This document shows, one piece after another, positions 1 through 9,794 of a DNA stretch of 21,393 nucleotides. Both the position numbers and the translations under genes were made by a program. The DNA is taken from assembly GCA_024364805.1 (NCBI GenBank), contig CM044490.1:12124892-12146284 (forward strand), given 5' to 3'. Source of the DNA: Euprymna scolopes (lineage: Eukaryota; Mollusca; Cephalopoda; Sepiida; Sepiolidae). The stretch's first letter is position 1; every line of letters begins with the position of its first letter. Below the pieces are notes generated by a model. The model saw only the letters and a program-made list of their open reading frames with translations, had not been told where the DNA came from and made no database searches.

Positions 1-236
1 TCGTTCAGTAGAGAAGAAATCTTTCGAGACTGAGACAATTGTAATGTTTTGTTATTATCCAGAATACCGCTTTTTTTTTGGGGGGGTAGATGTTCCTCAC
101 ATTAGAAACCGACCGGGTTATCTGTACTTTCACTTAACATATTAATAAAAGAAAAAAAATTGTAAAATTTGAATTTAACAGTAAAATATTATTTTAAAAA
201 ATAGCACGATAACATAAGTGCATAAGTGTAAGTTTA
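1..236. other. AT-rich leading segment, no gene seen
   Basis: This stretch holds a T9G7 homopolymer junction near 70-86 and A/T-rich filler. No open frame, RNA or repeat boundary could be recognised in it. Confidence 0.5.
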
Positions 237-395
237 GGTACTCCTTGGGCGTTGAGTTCCATGGTTATCAACATAATTATTTACTGGTCGCTCCATTAGC
301 CCCCTCCTAGTCAAGACTAATGCATGCGCACGTAACATTTTTTTTAATTTACTGACGTTGGCCTGGTAACTAACCGATTTATTGATAATTTCGTA
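237..395 (+). repeat. Left arm of a diverged long inverted repeat
   Basis: The reverse complement of 1512-1641 matches this arm. The outermost 23 bases (from GGTACTCCTTGGGCG) are identical in the two arms. Matching then continues with substitutions and gaps through GTCGCTCC, GCACGTAACAT and TTACTGAC. The sharp outer edge and the inward decay look like the end of an old foldback or non-autonomous DNA transposon, but no transposase is present and no superfamily can be named. Confidence 0.6.
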
Positions 396-1234
396 ACCCT
401 TAAACACATGCCGGAAGATTTAAATTGGCTCATTATTGTTGTAATGAAAAAAGGTGCATTCAACACAAAACCAAAAACACATATTTATGATAAATTATTT
501 TTTATTCTATTCATTGAAATTTACTAATTTTTAAATAAAAATAAAAAAAAGTAAATAAAAAAATACTTGCTTATGTGCGCAAAAAACTTCTTTTTTTTAG
601 ATAAGGTCCACCTTATAATCACCCCCCCAACCTCCTCATCTTTAGAACAGCTTCCGGAATAAACACCACTTTTGGAGTGTGGGTGCTATTAGCTAAATTT
701 AACTGATATTTATTGTCAGCATACCACCCGAAAATAATATTAAAAGAAGGAGGGATTCAGTGCCCGTGGCAGAGACGTAAATTTATTTATCAATAAAAGC
801 TGCGGAGAAGTGAATTTATTTAACAATAAAAGTCGTCATTTAAAAAAAAATTGTGGACGTGGACATAAATGTAAATATTTACCCAAAACATTATCCCGAA
901 GTTTATTACAAAAACGTTTTGTTTTCGCACTATTCAACAATTTATTCATCCGCGCATTTAACTTTAAAAAAAAAATTGTAAAAGTGAGAAATTATCAGTA
1001 AATGATTTTTTTTTTTTAAATTATTTTTTTTTCCATTAGGTCCACCTACACAAATGTTAAGAACGGTTTTCAAAATAAACCCCCTCAACCTGTCCATGTT
1101 AACAACGGATTTTCAAATACACACTATTGGGGGATATTTTAAAAAAATCGATAAAAGTCGTCATTTAAAAAGAAATTTAAAATCAAATGTTTGTAAAAGT
1201 GAGAAATTATTAATAAATGTTTAGTAAATTTTTT

Positions 1235-1434
1235 CGGTGCTAATGCTGAGAGTGGCACACGCTATTTTTAAATCGTATTTCCACGTTTAATTAAAGTTTT
1301 ATGGTATGCATTTTTATTCATTTGCAAGGTTAAAGTACAGAATAGGTACAAAACACCCTCCCCTCCCCATGTTCAGAATGGATTTTTAAATAATAACGTT
1401 ATTATATCAGCATGAATCACTCTATGTATGAGTA
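1235..1434 (+). repeat. Direct repeat, copy 1 (about 200 bp)
   Basis: This matches 2075-2273 in the same orientation over its whole length, with scattered substitutions. Shared anchors include AAATCGTATTTCCA, GGAATAGGTACAAA-like, AAATAATAACGTTA and TCAGCATGAAT. The two copies lie 840 bp apart. It is part of the local repeat cluster and has no coding content. Confidence 0.65.
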
Positions 1435-1511
1435 CCCATTTTTCTTTTGATATTCATAAAAAGTTAAACTTTTTTCAAAATAAAACAAATAAATAAATGT
1501 TTGTAAATGTG

Positions 1512-1641
1512 ACAAATAATCGTTTAGTTACGGCAAAGTCAGTAAATAAAACATGTTACGTGCGGGGTGGGGTGGGAGACTAAGGGAGCGACTATTATTT
1601 TTTCTGCTGGTCACCATAGAACTCAACGCCCAAGGAGTACC
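1512..1641 (-). repeat. Right arm of the diverged inverted repeat
   Basis: This is the partner of 237-395. The outer end at 1641 is the reverse complement of the left arm's first bases. About 1.1 kb separates the arms, and that interval is filled by the short repeats described for 600-1870. Confidence 0.6.
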
Positions 1642-1734
1642 AAAATGTATTTTTTTGTCAAATAAATTAATTTCAAGCAATTTTTGCAATAAATAATAGA
1701 TAGCAACTTCGTTAATTTTGCGACTCACCCCAGC

Positions 1735-1870
1735 ATATTATAAACACCCTAATTTCCATATGTGAAAACGGCTTTCGGAATGAACACCTCCAACCTCCCC
1801 ATATTAAGGACGGCTTTCGAGGTTTATGGAAGGGCGTTTTTAACATTGGGAGGTTAGGGTGTTTATAATA
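1735..1870. repeat. Imperfect hairpin with 17-base arms at its ends
   Basis: TATTATAAACACCCTAA at 1736-1752 is exactly inverted at 1854-1870. Inside, the CCTCCCCATATTAAGGACGG block is also partly inverted. The whole could form a stem-loop of about 135 bases. Confidence 0.55.
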
Positions 1871-2074
1871 CGTTGAGCCATGTCGTAAAAATGAAAGTTT
1901 AAAAAATGTTAAAACAAACTTTTTTATGTAAATAATGCCGTGAAAAGAAACTAAACAATTAAAACGTAATGTTTCATGAGTGAAAGCTTTAACATAAATA
2001 AAGGAATTTAAAATTTAAAAAAAATTGGTAAGTACCTGAATGAATTTTAATTTTTAAATATGGGATCTTTTTTT

Positions 2075-2273
2075 GTGGGCTAATGCAGAGAGTGATCCGC
2101 GCTATTTTTTTAAATCGTATTTCCATGTTTAATTTAAGTTTTATGATCTGTTCTTATTCAATTGTAAGGATAAAGTACGGAATAGGTACAAACTACCCTC
2201 CCTTCCCATGTTAAGGTTTTTTTTTAAATAATAACGTTAATATTTCAGCATGAATAACTCTCTGCATGAGTAA
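2075..2273 (+). repeat. Direct repeat, copy 2
   Basis: This is the second copy of the 1235-1434 unit. It is followed directly by a 19-base T run (2275-2293). The T run could be the remains of an oligo-A tail on the opposite strand, although no element could be classified. Confidence 0.6.
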
Positions 2274-2293
2274 GTTTTTTTTTTTTTTTTTTT

Positions 2294-3887
2294 ACTTATC
2301 TGGTAATTCGAGAGTAGTTGAAACGGAAGTTACCAGAAATAAAACCGGGCAATTCTCGCAGGAACGACTTCGAAAAATATGTATATTTTATTTAATATTT
2401 TAATAATTCGCGAGGTAAATTTATTTTAATTACATAAAAACATTCCTCGACTCTGAAGATGGGTTGTCTGAAAATTTCAAATAAATTGGTAACATAGAAA
2501 TATGGTTTATTCACTTTTAACGAACCAAATTTACATTATATATATAGATTACAGATAACGTTCATCGTGATATTAGACATAGGTTCCTTATAGTGTTTAT
2601 TAAAATAAAGAAATACATTTTATCTTTTATGCCTTTTAATTAGTTATCTGTCCGTTGACAAAATGAATATATTATCAGATTTGTTAACCAAGATAGAAAT
2701 AACAGAAAGATAATGTTGTAATATATTCTTTAATCCATAAGATTAAAAGCTACCACCTATAACACATTGGAAAATTGTTTCTTAAACATTCACATATCTC
2801 TGGCTGAACATTACAATATGAAGTATTGTTCCGCTTATTAAAATCACTAGATTTTATTCCGCTAATAGGTTTTATTTTTATATTCATATGCTAGGTACAA
2901 TTATAATCTATATTGTCATTGGCTTAATATATTGTGAAACTATTAATTAGAGGGCTATAAAATAACCACGCTTAAACTACAATAATCTCTACTATCGAAA
3001 TATATTTGTTACATAGAGTCGTTCATATTATATCAAACTAAGGTTGTGTGGTTGCATGTGCAAATGTTTTTTTTTTATTTCAGTTTAAAAATAGAGTCAA
3101 AGTGTTCACATGCATACTGCAATAAAAATCAAACTTTAGTTTAAAATTCCACCAGAAAACGCATTAGTACGTTGTAATTGTTAATGATGTTTATATGTTA
3201 GTTTATTTATTTATTCATATATAAGAGTAAATTATAGATAATTTCATATTTCGTATTGCTGTTTTTTTAGTTAAATATAAATTCGGTAATTTCATAGACA
3301 TTTTTTTGCTGAACATATGTATATTATTGCTGCCATGAAAATAATTGCTTGGCGGTGTATATATTTCGGCAAAAAACATTTTTGTAGAAATGAAGTATCA
3401 TAATATACAAATAAAATTTTATAATTCTTTTAAACATATTGTTTAATATGTTATTGTGCAGTTTAACTACTATATCCATAGCACCGCATTACTTTAAACA
3501 AAACTGACTTTTTATATTAAAAAAAGCTATTGCATATTCATATTATTGTTTGATTCCCTTTAATAAGTGATAGCTGGATACTATGAAATGTATTATTACA
3601 GTCCAATTTTTTAATCACGAATAGTTTCTTCGTTGACACTTTGAAGAGAAATAATTATCATGTCAAGATATTTAGACATCGGTTTGAATGATCTGTACCC
3701 AGTTTTTATGTTTTTTATCAAGCTGTTCATTATTTTTATAGGAATAATAAAGTGAGTTTATAGTATATTTTCACGTTTATATCACAATGATTAACATTTT
3801 TACAACATCGAATACTATTACGTAAATGATGCAACGCAAGACATGCATGATGAATAGCACATGACACCCATTTATACGACACCAGAC
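2294..3887. other. Long AT-rich interval, no gene or repeat recognised
   Basis: Both strands were read. Open frames are short and stop-rich, and no splice-bounded coding block, RNA gene or tandem array was seen. The string CTGAAGATGGGTTG near 2455 has a short look-alike at 6923, but 12 to 14 bases is too little to call a repeat. Confidence 0.5.
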
Positions 3888-4226
3888 GGGGGAGGTACCC
3901 GGCGTTGGCCGAGTGTTTGTAGGTGTGTGTAATCGGGCGGGGTCTGGGCTGTTAATGAATACCTAAGAATAAGCGAGGTTAAAGAAAAAAAAGAAAAAAG
4001 AAAAATGAACGAGGGGGGTATACAAAAGATAAGAAACAAACACAAAAAAAATAACGTAAAGCAACGAACGATGTTAAATGTAAAAATCGAAAGGACAAAA
4101 ACAAAAAAGAAAACAGAAAAACGAACGTATAAACTGCTTAAACAATCTGAAAAAAAATATCGCCCACAAAAACACGTGAAAAATAGCTTCAACAGTGCCT
4201 GTTTCTATATTTAAATTAAAAAAAAG
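3888..4226 (+). repeat. Duplicated repeat unit, copy A
   Basis: The unit opens with a GT/GC-rich block (GGTACCCGGCG, then GGTGTGTGTAATCGG). It passes through an A/G-rich stretch and ends in ACGTGAAAAATAGCTTC and TATATTTAAATTAAAAAAAA. Copy B (4232-4388) repeats the same landmarks in the same order with a shorter middle. A lysine-rich open frame across the A-rich part is only a result of base composition. Confidence 0.55.
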
Positions 4227-4231
4227 TCTGT

Positions 4232-4388
4232 GGGTACCCGTGTGTTTTGGGGTGTGTGTCTGTACGGTCGGCGGTGGTGGGTCTTAATGAAAACCAACGA
4301 ATCAGCGGAGTAAAAAATAAGAAAAAAGAACGTTACGTGAAAAATGTCTTAAATAACCCTGCTTCAATATTTAAATTTAAAAAAATCG
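4232..4388 (+). repeat. Duplicated repeat unit, copy B
   Basis: The landmarks GGGTACCCG, GGTGTGTGTCTGTACGG, AATGAAAACC, ACGTGAAAAATGTCTT and AATATTTAAATTTAAAAAAA follow those of copy A in order. The copy is about half as long because the A-rich middle is reduced. Confidence 0.55.
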
Positions 4389-4397
4389 AAAAAAAGA

Positions 4398-4476
4398 GAC
4401 ATCTCACACCAGATTCGAACCCAAAACGTTTAGACAATGAACCAGCGCTCTAACCAACTGACCTAACCCGACGTCC
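4398..4476 (-). pseudogene. tRNA-like block (tRNA pseudogene or SINE head)
   Basis: Read on the minus strand, the block has an A-box match, TAGGTCAGTTGG (4454-4465), and a B-box match, GGTTCGAATCT (4411-4421), at tRNA-like spacing. Outer bases GACGTC and GATGTC can pair as a six-base stem with one G-T wobble. A run of seven T (4389-4395) follows immediately, as at a Pol III terminator. The anticodon and T stems pair poorly, so it is not a working tRNA and no isotype can be given. Identical 10-base strings AATATTTAAA lie on both sides (4366-4375 and 4478-4487). They might be target-site duplications, but the DNA there is A/T-rich. It could be a stand-alone tRNA pseudogene or the head of a tRNA-derived SINE. 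Confidence 0.6.
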
Positions 4477-4492
4477 AAATATTTAAACTAAA

Positions 4493-4750
4493 TCAGGTCA
4501 TGACGTCATCTGACGTATGGGTAGAACCGATCTTGTCATGAGAGGACGGTTTTTGTTGACCCCATCCCCTGTAGAAAAGTGTTGATTTCAGAACGAAAAA
4601 ACTAACGTCTTTGGCCAATTTTTTCCATATTTGTCGGGCGAAGATTCGGCTTTCAGATTTTTGTTCAGTCTTTCCAAAGATATTAGCAGAGGCACAAACA
4701 TACGCACATATACACATGCATACATACATTTTCGCTTTTATATATAGATA
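4493..4750 (+). repeat. Putative interspersed-repeat tail
   Basis: This stretch is less AT-rich than its surroundings. It ends in (CATA)n-like sequence, then TTTTCGCTTTTATATATAG, and is followed by a (TA)n tract. I associate that ending with abundant cephalopod repeats, but this is recall and was not searched. No coding content was seen. Confidence 0.35.
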
Positions 4751-4788
4751 ATTGGGCTATTTAATACAACTAATTGCAAGACACGGCA

Positions 4789-4796
4789 TATATATA

Positions 4797-4852
<56 letters not shown>
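4789..4852. repeat. (TA)n microsatellite
   Basis: A nearly pure TA dinucleotide tract with single interruptions. Confidence 0.95.
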
Positions 4853-4855
<3 letters not shown>

Positions 4856-5928
4856 GCAAAATTAAAATGATTTACTACTAAGATAAATATGGATTTATGA
4901 ATTCAAAACTCGGGTTATTCCTTTATATATATACCTGGTTTACGACAATCTAATAGGTAAATGTATATACGTAAAGTTAGATATTGGAGATCGACTGGTG
5001 TCCCGTATATAATCATCAACATTTGCAACATCATAGATGAATGAGGTAATGGTAAAGGTGTATGGACATCTTTCAAATATTGACATTTGATGTTACATAT
5101 GCTTGTGAATGTGCATGTATAATAGAACATGCTTCTCATGAATATTTTACGCTGCCGAAGGTTACTGGATATCTCTTCGTGTTCTCGCTTCGAAATCGAT
5201 GATGGAAAGACAGGCTCACGAAAGAAGTTTTCCTAGGTATAAATATGCTGATATTTACAGCCCAATTTTATAGTCCATGATATTCTACGAAAATGAAATA
5301 TCTTATGTATCGCGTTATTGCCGTCCATGAACATTGACAAAATACGCACGTAAATAGGTTGTCAGGTATGTAGAATATCACCGTAAATGTCAAACACATA
5401 ATAACAAATAAACAAATCAGATTTTAAATACTCAATAATGCTTTAAAAGCGTTTTAGTTGTTCAAATCATCTTCTTTTTATGGGCTGTATTAGAATGTTT
5501 TCTTTTTCTTTTAAATGCAATATAAACATACCGCATGGTGTGTCAGTGTAAAGTGTTTGTCCCTCACGCCTCAATGAATATTTGTAGTTTGGGGATAAAC
5601 AAAAATATAAAATATAACACTTAAAATTAAATTGTCTGTATTGGTATTACCGATTCTATGAACAACTGCCATTTTCTTCAACGATATACAATTTCTAGCT
5701 TCAATATACCATCAACAATAAAGATTACCTTATCGATTACATTATTCATCTGGTGTTTATCTTCAAAATATTAGGCTCGATATTCGTTAACTTATTGGGT
5801 AAACTGTAAATCTACTTCTAATGTATGATGTTTGATTTATTACCTGTTGTCACTGCGTATTAGGTGGAAGTGGATTTATAAAAGTAATTATTATACCGGC
5901 CTTCCTTGAACAGAGAAATTTACACTGA
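4853..5928. other. AT-rich interval, nothing assigned
   Basis: Both strands are rich in stops. No RNA gene, repeat boundary or convincing exon was seen in this 1.1-kb stretch. Confidence 0.5.
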
Positions 5929-5929
5929 T

Positions 5930-6165
5930 TAGCACTATAAATAGCGCTAGTAATTCCAACACCCGTGAGAGAGGTGCGACTGCATTTCAACTGCTAGCTG
6001 AGTGCCCAGCGGAAATAAACGCTATCCTATATTTGTACATTATTGTTAATACACTTGTTCCGGAACCGAAGCTCGACTTGATTGTTCTTATTTTCACTAT
6101 TGTTCCAGAACAAAACAGTAATGACTGCTTTTCTCCCCGCTCAATGCACAAGATATTTGGTGAGT
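5930..6165 (+). promoter_or_regulatory. Promoter-like or LTR-like segment
   Basis: A TATA-box-like CTATAAATA lies at about 5936-5944. An AATAAA follows at about 6015, and a GT-rich stretch carries TTGTTCCGGAACCG and then TTGTTCCAGAAC. An ATG at 6121 opens a 13-codon frame that runs to a strong splice-donor string, TTTGGTGAGT, near 6157-6166. Two readings are possible. It may be a host promoter with a short first coding exon, or a fragment of a retroelement terminal repeat, since a promoter and a poly(A) signal close together are typical of LTRs. No partner copy and no flanking duplication were found, so neither reading is secure. Confidence 0.25.
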
Positions 6166-6166
6166 C

Positions 6167-6793
6167 CTTTTGTTAGTTTTCTTATATCACTTTGTCTGAA
6201 AATATATTCTAACTTAAGTCCTAAAAGTGCCCGATCCGCTTGGCGTACATGTTGATATATACGACCACACAAACACACTTATGTACTTGTATATATTTAC
6301 AATTAATCTAGTTTTTTTTATTTTTACTTATTGAAAAAAACTATAATTAACAGACTTTAGATTAATGAATATTTTATAAACATTTAATTGGGTTGAGACA
6401 TTAAAACAGGCGAATCAGCGAATTATTTATTTATTACAAGCTCAATGTGTTAATCGAAAAATCTCGGATAATAACTACAGAACATACGATCATCGAAAAA
6501 AAGCCACTAAAATGACCAACCAAAACTCATCTTTGCATCGCAGTTACAGAAGCAGATCATTCAACTCTAAGCACAGTTTATAAATAATCATCAAAGATGG
6601 GAGCAATGATAGTTGGGTGTTTTTGCCCAGCAATCTTCATCTATTTTTTTTCTGATGCATTTTTATAGTAACGTAGCTTATTTTTTTGCACTCATTAAAT
6701 TATTAATTTCTTCCGTATTCAAAATATTAACAAACGTACGTAATTAACTGCCTCATTAACTGCACACACACCTCGGAACACACAAACACTCCG
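6167..6793. other. AT-rich interval, nothing assigned
   Basis: No coding, RNA or repeat structure was recognised before the CA/TA microsatellite. Confidence 0.45.
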
Positions 6794-6805
6794 ACACACA
6801 CACAC

Positions 6806-6883
<78 letters not shown>
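6794..6883. repeat. (CA)n(TA)n compound microsatellite
   Basis: About 42 bases of CA repeats with a few interruptions run directly into about 48 bases of TA repeats. The short cysteine/valine and tyrosine/isoleucine frame across it is a repeat artefact. Confidence 0.95.
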
Positions 6884-6887
<4 letters not shown>

Positions 6888-7365
6888 CAGGATTTACCGC
6901 TTATACAGGGAAAAGTGACCACTGAAGATGGGTTAATGGGGACATAATAGTAAATTGGACAATAGCTTAGTAATCATTAGTCGTGTGATTATGTATAATT
7001 CGATTCTGTAAAAGGGTTAATTAAACAATAATTTATTTACGTTGTACTTAAAGATAACTATATTGTAGTACGCTAAAAAGCAGTCTAGCGGAACAGTGTT
7101 AGACAGAATATAGTTTTTAGAAAATAAACTTTGTTAATGTTAGCCAGGTTGGGGTACAGGCACAGATAAAACCTGACTTAATTGACAGGAATCGTGTATT
7201 CATCTCATGGAAAATTTTACTCTATTCATCATGAAGATATTTATAGGTTTTGTGATTTGTATTTCTAAATCATGACTGACAACCCACTATGCGATGTAAA
7301 TTGGCGTGTTTTATGAAATGGATAGTATTTCCTATTCGTTTTTTTTTTTTTTACATATGAATATT
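6884..7365. other. AT-rich interval, nothing assigned
   Basis: No gene or RNA was seen. The tandem array of the next feature begins at its right edge. Confidence 0.45.
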
Positions 7366-7770
7366 GTCATAATATATGTTCTGTTAGATTTTATCTGGCG
7401 TGTATAAATCGTTATATTGAAGACAAGATAGATAGTCATAATTTATGTTTCATTTGTTATGATCTGGTTTGTATAGAGTGTTATATTGAAAATAGTTTCC
7501 TGCTAGATGGTAACAAGTTATGTTTTGTTAGCTTTAATCTAGTGTGTATATAGGGGTATATTGCATATATATTATTATATTAGATATTGAAGATATATTA
7601 TATTAGATATTGAAGATATATTATTATTTTAGATATTGAAGATATATTATTATATTAGATATTGAAGATATATTATACTCTTAGATAGTCATAATGTATG
7701 TTCCGTCAGCTTTGATCTAGTGTGTAGAAAGTGTTATATTGAAAACAAATTTCCATTAGATAGAAATAAC
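7366..7770 (+). repeat. Tandem array of about 70-75-bp monomers with an inner minisatellite
   Basis: Four diverged monomers begin GTCATAAT or a close variant at 7366, 7435, 7510 and 7688. Each carries a TATGTTYYRTTAG-like string, then TCTRGYGTGTATA and GTTATATTGAA. Between the third and fourth lies a second-level array of 23-26-bp units (7567-7687; complete boundaries at 7594-7616, 7617-7642 and 7643-7668). Each inner unit ends in TTAGATATTGAAGA, which looks like an expansion of the monomer's own TATTGAAGA segment. Confidence 0.8.
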
Positions 7771-8104
7771 CCTTGAATACAAGAAAGGGAAGACACATCA
7801 AATGAGAACGCGGGAAGGTTTGTGGTTTAAAATTACAATAAAATGTAATATAATCAGTGTGGCACCCTTTTATTTACATATATGTTTTATAGATTGCCCA
7901 GATGGACTTAACCGTCTATGTATTGTTGCATATTAGAGTATGTAGTAAAAACATTTCCTATCAAAAGTTTTAATCAAATCCTTATTATTATTATATGTTT
8001 GATTGCATGTTTCTCCTTGCTTAACTACTAGATTTATGTGTTTATGTTTATCGAAGACACTGACTTTATATAACCAGAATATAGATTAAATATAGTAATG
8101 CATC
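7771..8104. other. AT-rich interval left of LINE-A
   Basis: Nothing coding was recognised. The boundary with the LINE-A 3' untranslated part is uncertain. Confidence 0.4.
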
Positions 8105-8229
8105 ACCTGCGGGGTCAGTGTAGGTTTTTTGTATAAGGTGGACACAACTTATCAAGGCCCGGAAGCCACTCAGGGATAAGGGTTATTATAAGTACAGTAC
8201 GTTAGTTTGGAGATTTAATAAAGTGTCTA

Positions 8230-8928
8230 CTAAAGGGGGCGGTTCATAAGAAATGTGTTTACGTTGGGCTTACATACATCCAGGTTGAAGTCAGGTGGGA
8301 AGCAGGCAGTCGGTACAGAGTTCCACAGGCGTGCAGTTCTAAGAAAGAAGCTTTGTTCTTGGAATCTACGTTTTGATTTAGGCATAAATACAGATTGACG
8401 GGTGTTTTTCGATAAAGATTGGCGAGGGGCTACCAGAGATTGGAGTTCAGACGAGCACCTACCATGGAAATAACGATAAAACAAGAATAGGCTCGCAAAG
8501 TCTCTTGTGTAGGATACAGGTTGCAGGGTAGAGAAAAGGGCATCCCCACTAATCCACGAAGTCTATTTTGTACTCTGTCAAGGCAGGATAGGCTGTTTTA
8601 GCAGCTCCTGCCCAGATATGGCAGCAGTATTCCATCCTTGGCCGTACTTGGCTTTTATATAGATAGAGAATTGCATCAGTAGTGAGATATCTTCTGGAGC
8701 GGTAGAAGAATCCCACCATCTTTCCAGCGACCTTGGCAACAGACTTGATGTACGTGTTCCTTTTCAGATCAGGAGTACAGGTCAAGCCCAGAAGCGTGTC
8801 AAAACATGGGGCTTCTCCTAGACAAGAACCATCCATTTCAATGATTCCAGCTGGGGACCAGAGCGTTGATGATGTAAAGATATGAGTTTAGTTTTAGATG
8901 CATTAAACGTAACCTGCCACGTCTTCCC
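8230..8928 (-). pseudogene. LINE-A thumb and C-terminal domain
   Basis: After an in-frame TGA where relatives have Trp, the strand reads GKTWQVTFNASKTKLIS. A frame change leads to the 8549-8836 block with FDTLLGLT, LYKSQVRP and MEYCCHIWAGA. In another frame LDRVQNRLRGLVG leads into the 8230-8484 block, which contains YRYFHGRCSSELQSLV and ends with TARLWNSVPTACFPPDFNL and a TAG at 8230-8232. These are the usual thumb and C-terminal landmarks of this LINE group, in the usual order. No C-terminal zinc finger or RNase H is visible. Confidence 0.8.
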
Positions 8929-9794
8929 TCAAATAACCACCCGTTCGAGATCAGTGGAGAGACAATCAGAGAGAGATTTGTCATTTACAGCCTTTGATCT
9001 GTTGCCGTAGATGGTCGTGTCATCAGCATAGATGTCAACGAATGATTTATGTATGTGTTTAGGGAGATCATTGATGTTGATCTGGAAAAGAGTTGGACCC
9101 AGGATGAACCCTTGGGGGACTCCAGCATTAATACTGCAGTCCTCTGATTTTTGTCCATCGACCACTACTCTTATCAGCCTATCCGAGAGAAATGATTTTA
9201 TGATAGAGAGAATATTTCCAGTTATACCATAGCTGGAAATCTTGTGAAGTAGGCCTATATACGATACGTTGTCGAAGGCCTTTTATATGTCCAGAGCAGT
9301 TGTCCTAGAAAGGAAGCCTTTGCCAAGAGATTCACCACTCTATGAGATATTACCGTTAGCACATTTGCGGTAGATCTTGCAGAACGGAAACGATATTGCA
9401 TACCACTAAGAAGGTTACTACTGCTGAGGTGGTTGACTATTTCTCTGTTTAATACGCATTCCAACAACTTACTCATGACACACAGGAGACTTATTGGTCT
9501 GTAGTTAGAGGGAGATGACTTATCACCTGAGTTCTTAAATACAGGGACTACTGACGAGGTTTTTAAGGGTGTTGGAAAGCACATCTCCTTAAGACAACGC
9601 TTAAACAGTTTCGTAAGTATAGGAGCAAGTTCTGGTTTAAGTTTTTTAAACACTATAATTGGGATGCTATCAGGGCCAGTTGCTTTACTGGAATCAAGGT
9701 TCTTGATTAGCTTGGCGACCTCATGCACGGATATTGGTAAGTTGTTCTGTGTTATAGAAGGAATATGGGGAGTAGATGGCCTTCGGCGCATAGG
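8929..9794 (-). pseudogene. LINE-A reverse transcriptase domain, broken
   Basis: An open stretch (9255-9791) carries the upstream RT motifs: SSKATGPDSIP, VVPVFKNSGDKS, NYRPISLL and QYRFRSARST (QYGFR in most relatives). Next comes the palm. LDI ends at 9286, and the codon after it, which is Ser in relatives (LDISKAFD), is TAA at 9283-9285; KAFDNV then follows in the same frame. The palm continues with GVPQGFILGPTLF and IYADDT, with the YADD catalytic box at 9019-9030. Getting from the first block to the palm needs a one-base shift near 9335. All catalytic Asp residues are still readable. The domain copied element RNA into DNA at the target site, but this copy is inactive. Confidence 0.85.

Larger units (their letters stand above)
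600..1870. repeat. Scattered copies of a CACCCTCCAACCTCCCCAT-type motif
   Basis: A motif resembling AACACCCTCCAACCTCCCC followed by ATGTTAAGAACGG and CTTTCGGAAT recurs near 625-670, 1050-1130 and 1741-1820. It also appears in inverted orientation at 1825-1870. The pieces TAAAAGTCGTCATTTAAAAA (829 and 1150) and GTAAAAGTGAGAAATTAT (977 and 1192) recur as well. The region is therefore built from repeated, diverged sub-blocks rather than unique DNA. I do not recognise the family. Confidence 0.5.

Noticed and set aside
3872-4192. Phe/Leu-rich minus-strand frame resembling membrane segments
   Set aside because: It is the complement of the same A-rich repeat, so the hydrophobic look comes from T-rich codons.
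4005-4214. Lysine-rich open frame
   Set aside because: It follows an A-rich repeat and has a diverged second copy that does not keep the frame. Composition explains it.
5845-6112. A complete solo LTR
   Set aside because: A TGT...CA frame can be drawn, but the flanking bases do not form a target duplication and no second copy is present in the window.
7594-7668. Evenly spaced short repeats that might suggest a CRISPR array
   Set aside because: Units are directly adjacent with no unique spacers, and the genome is animal. It is a minisatellite.
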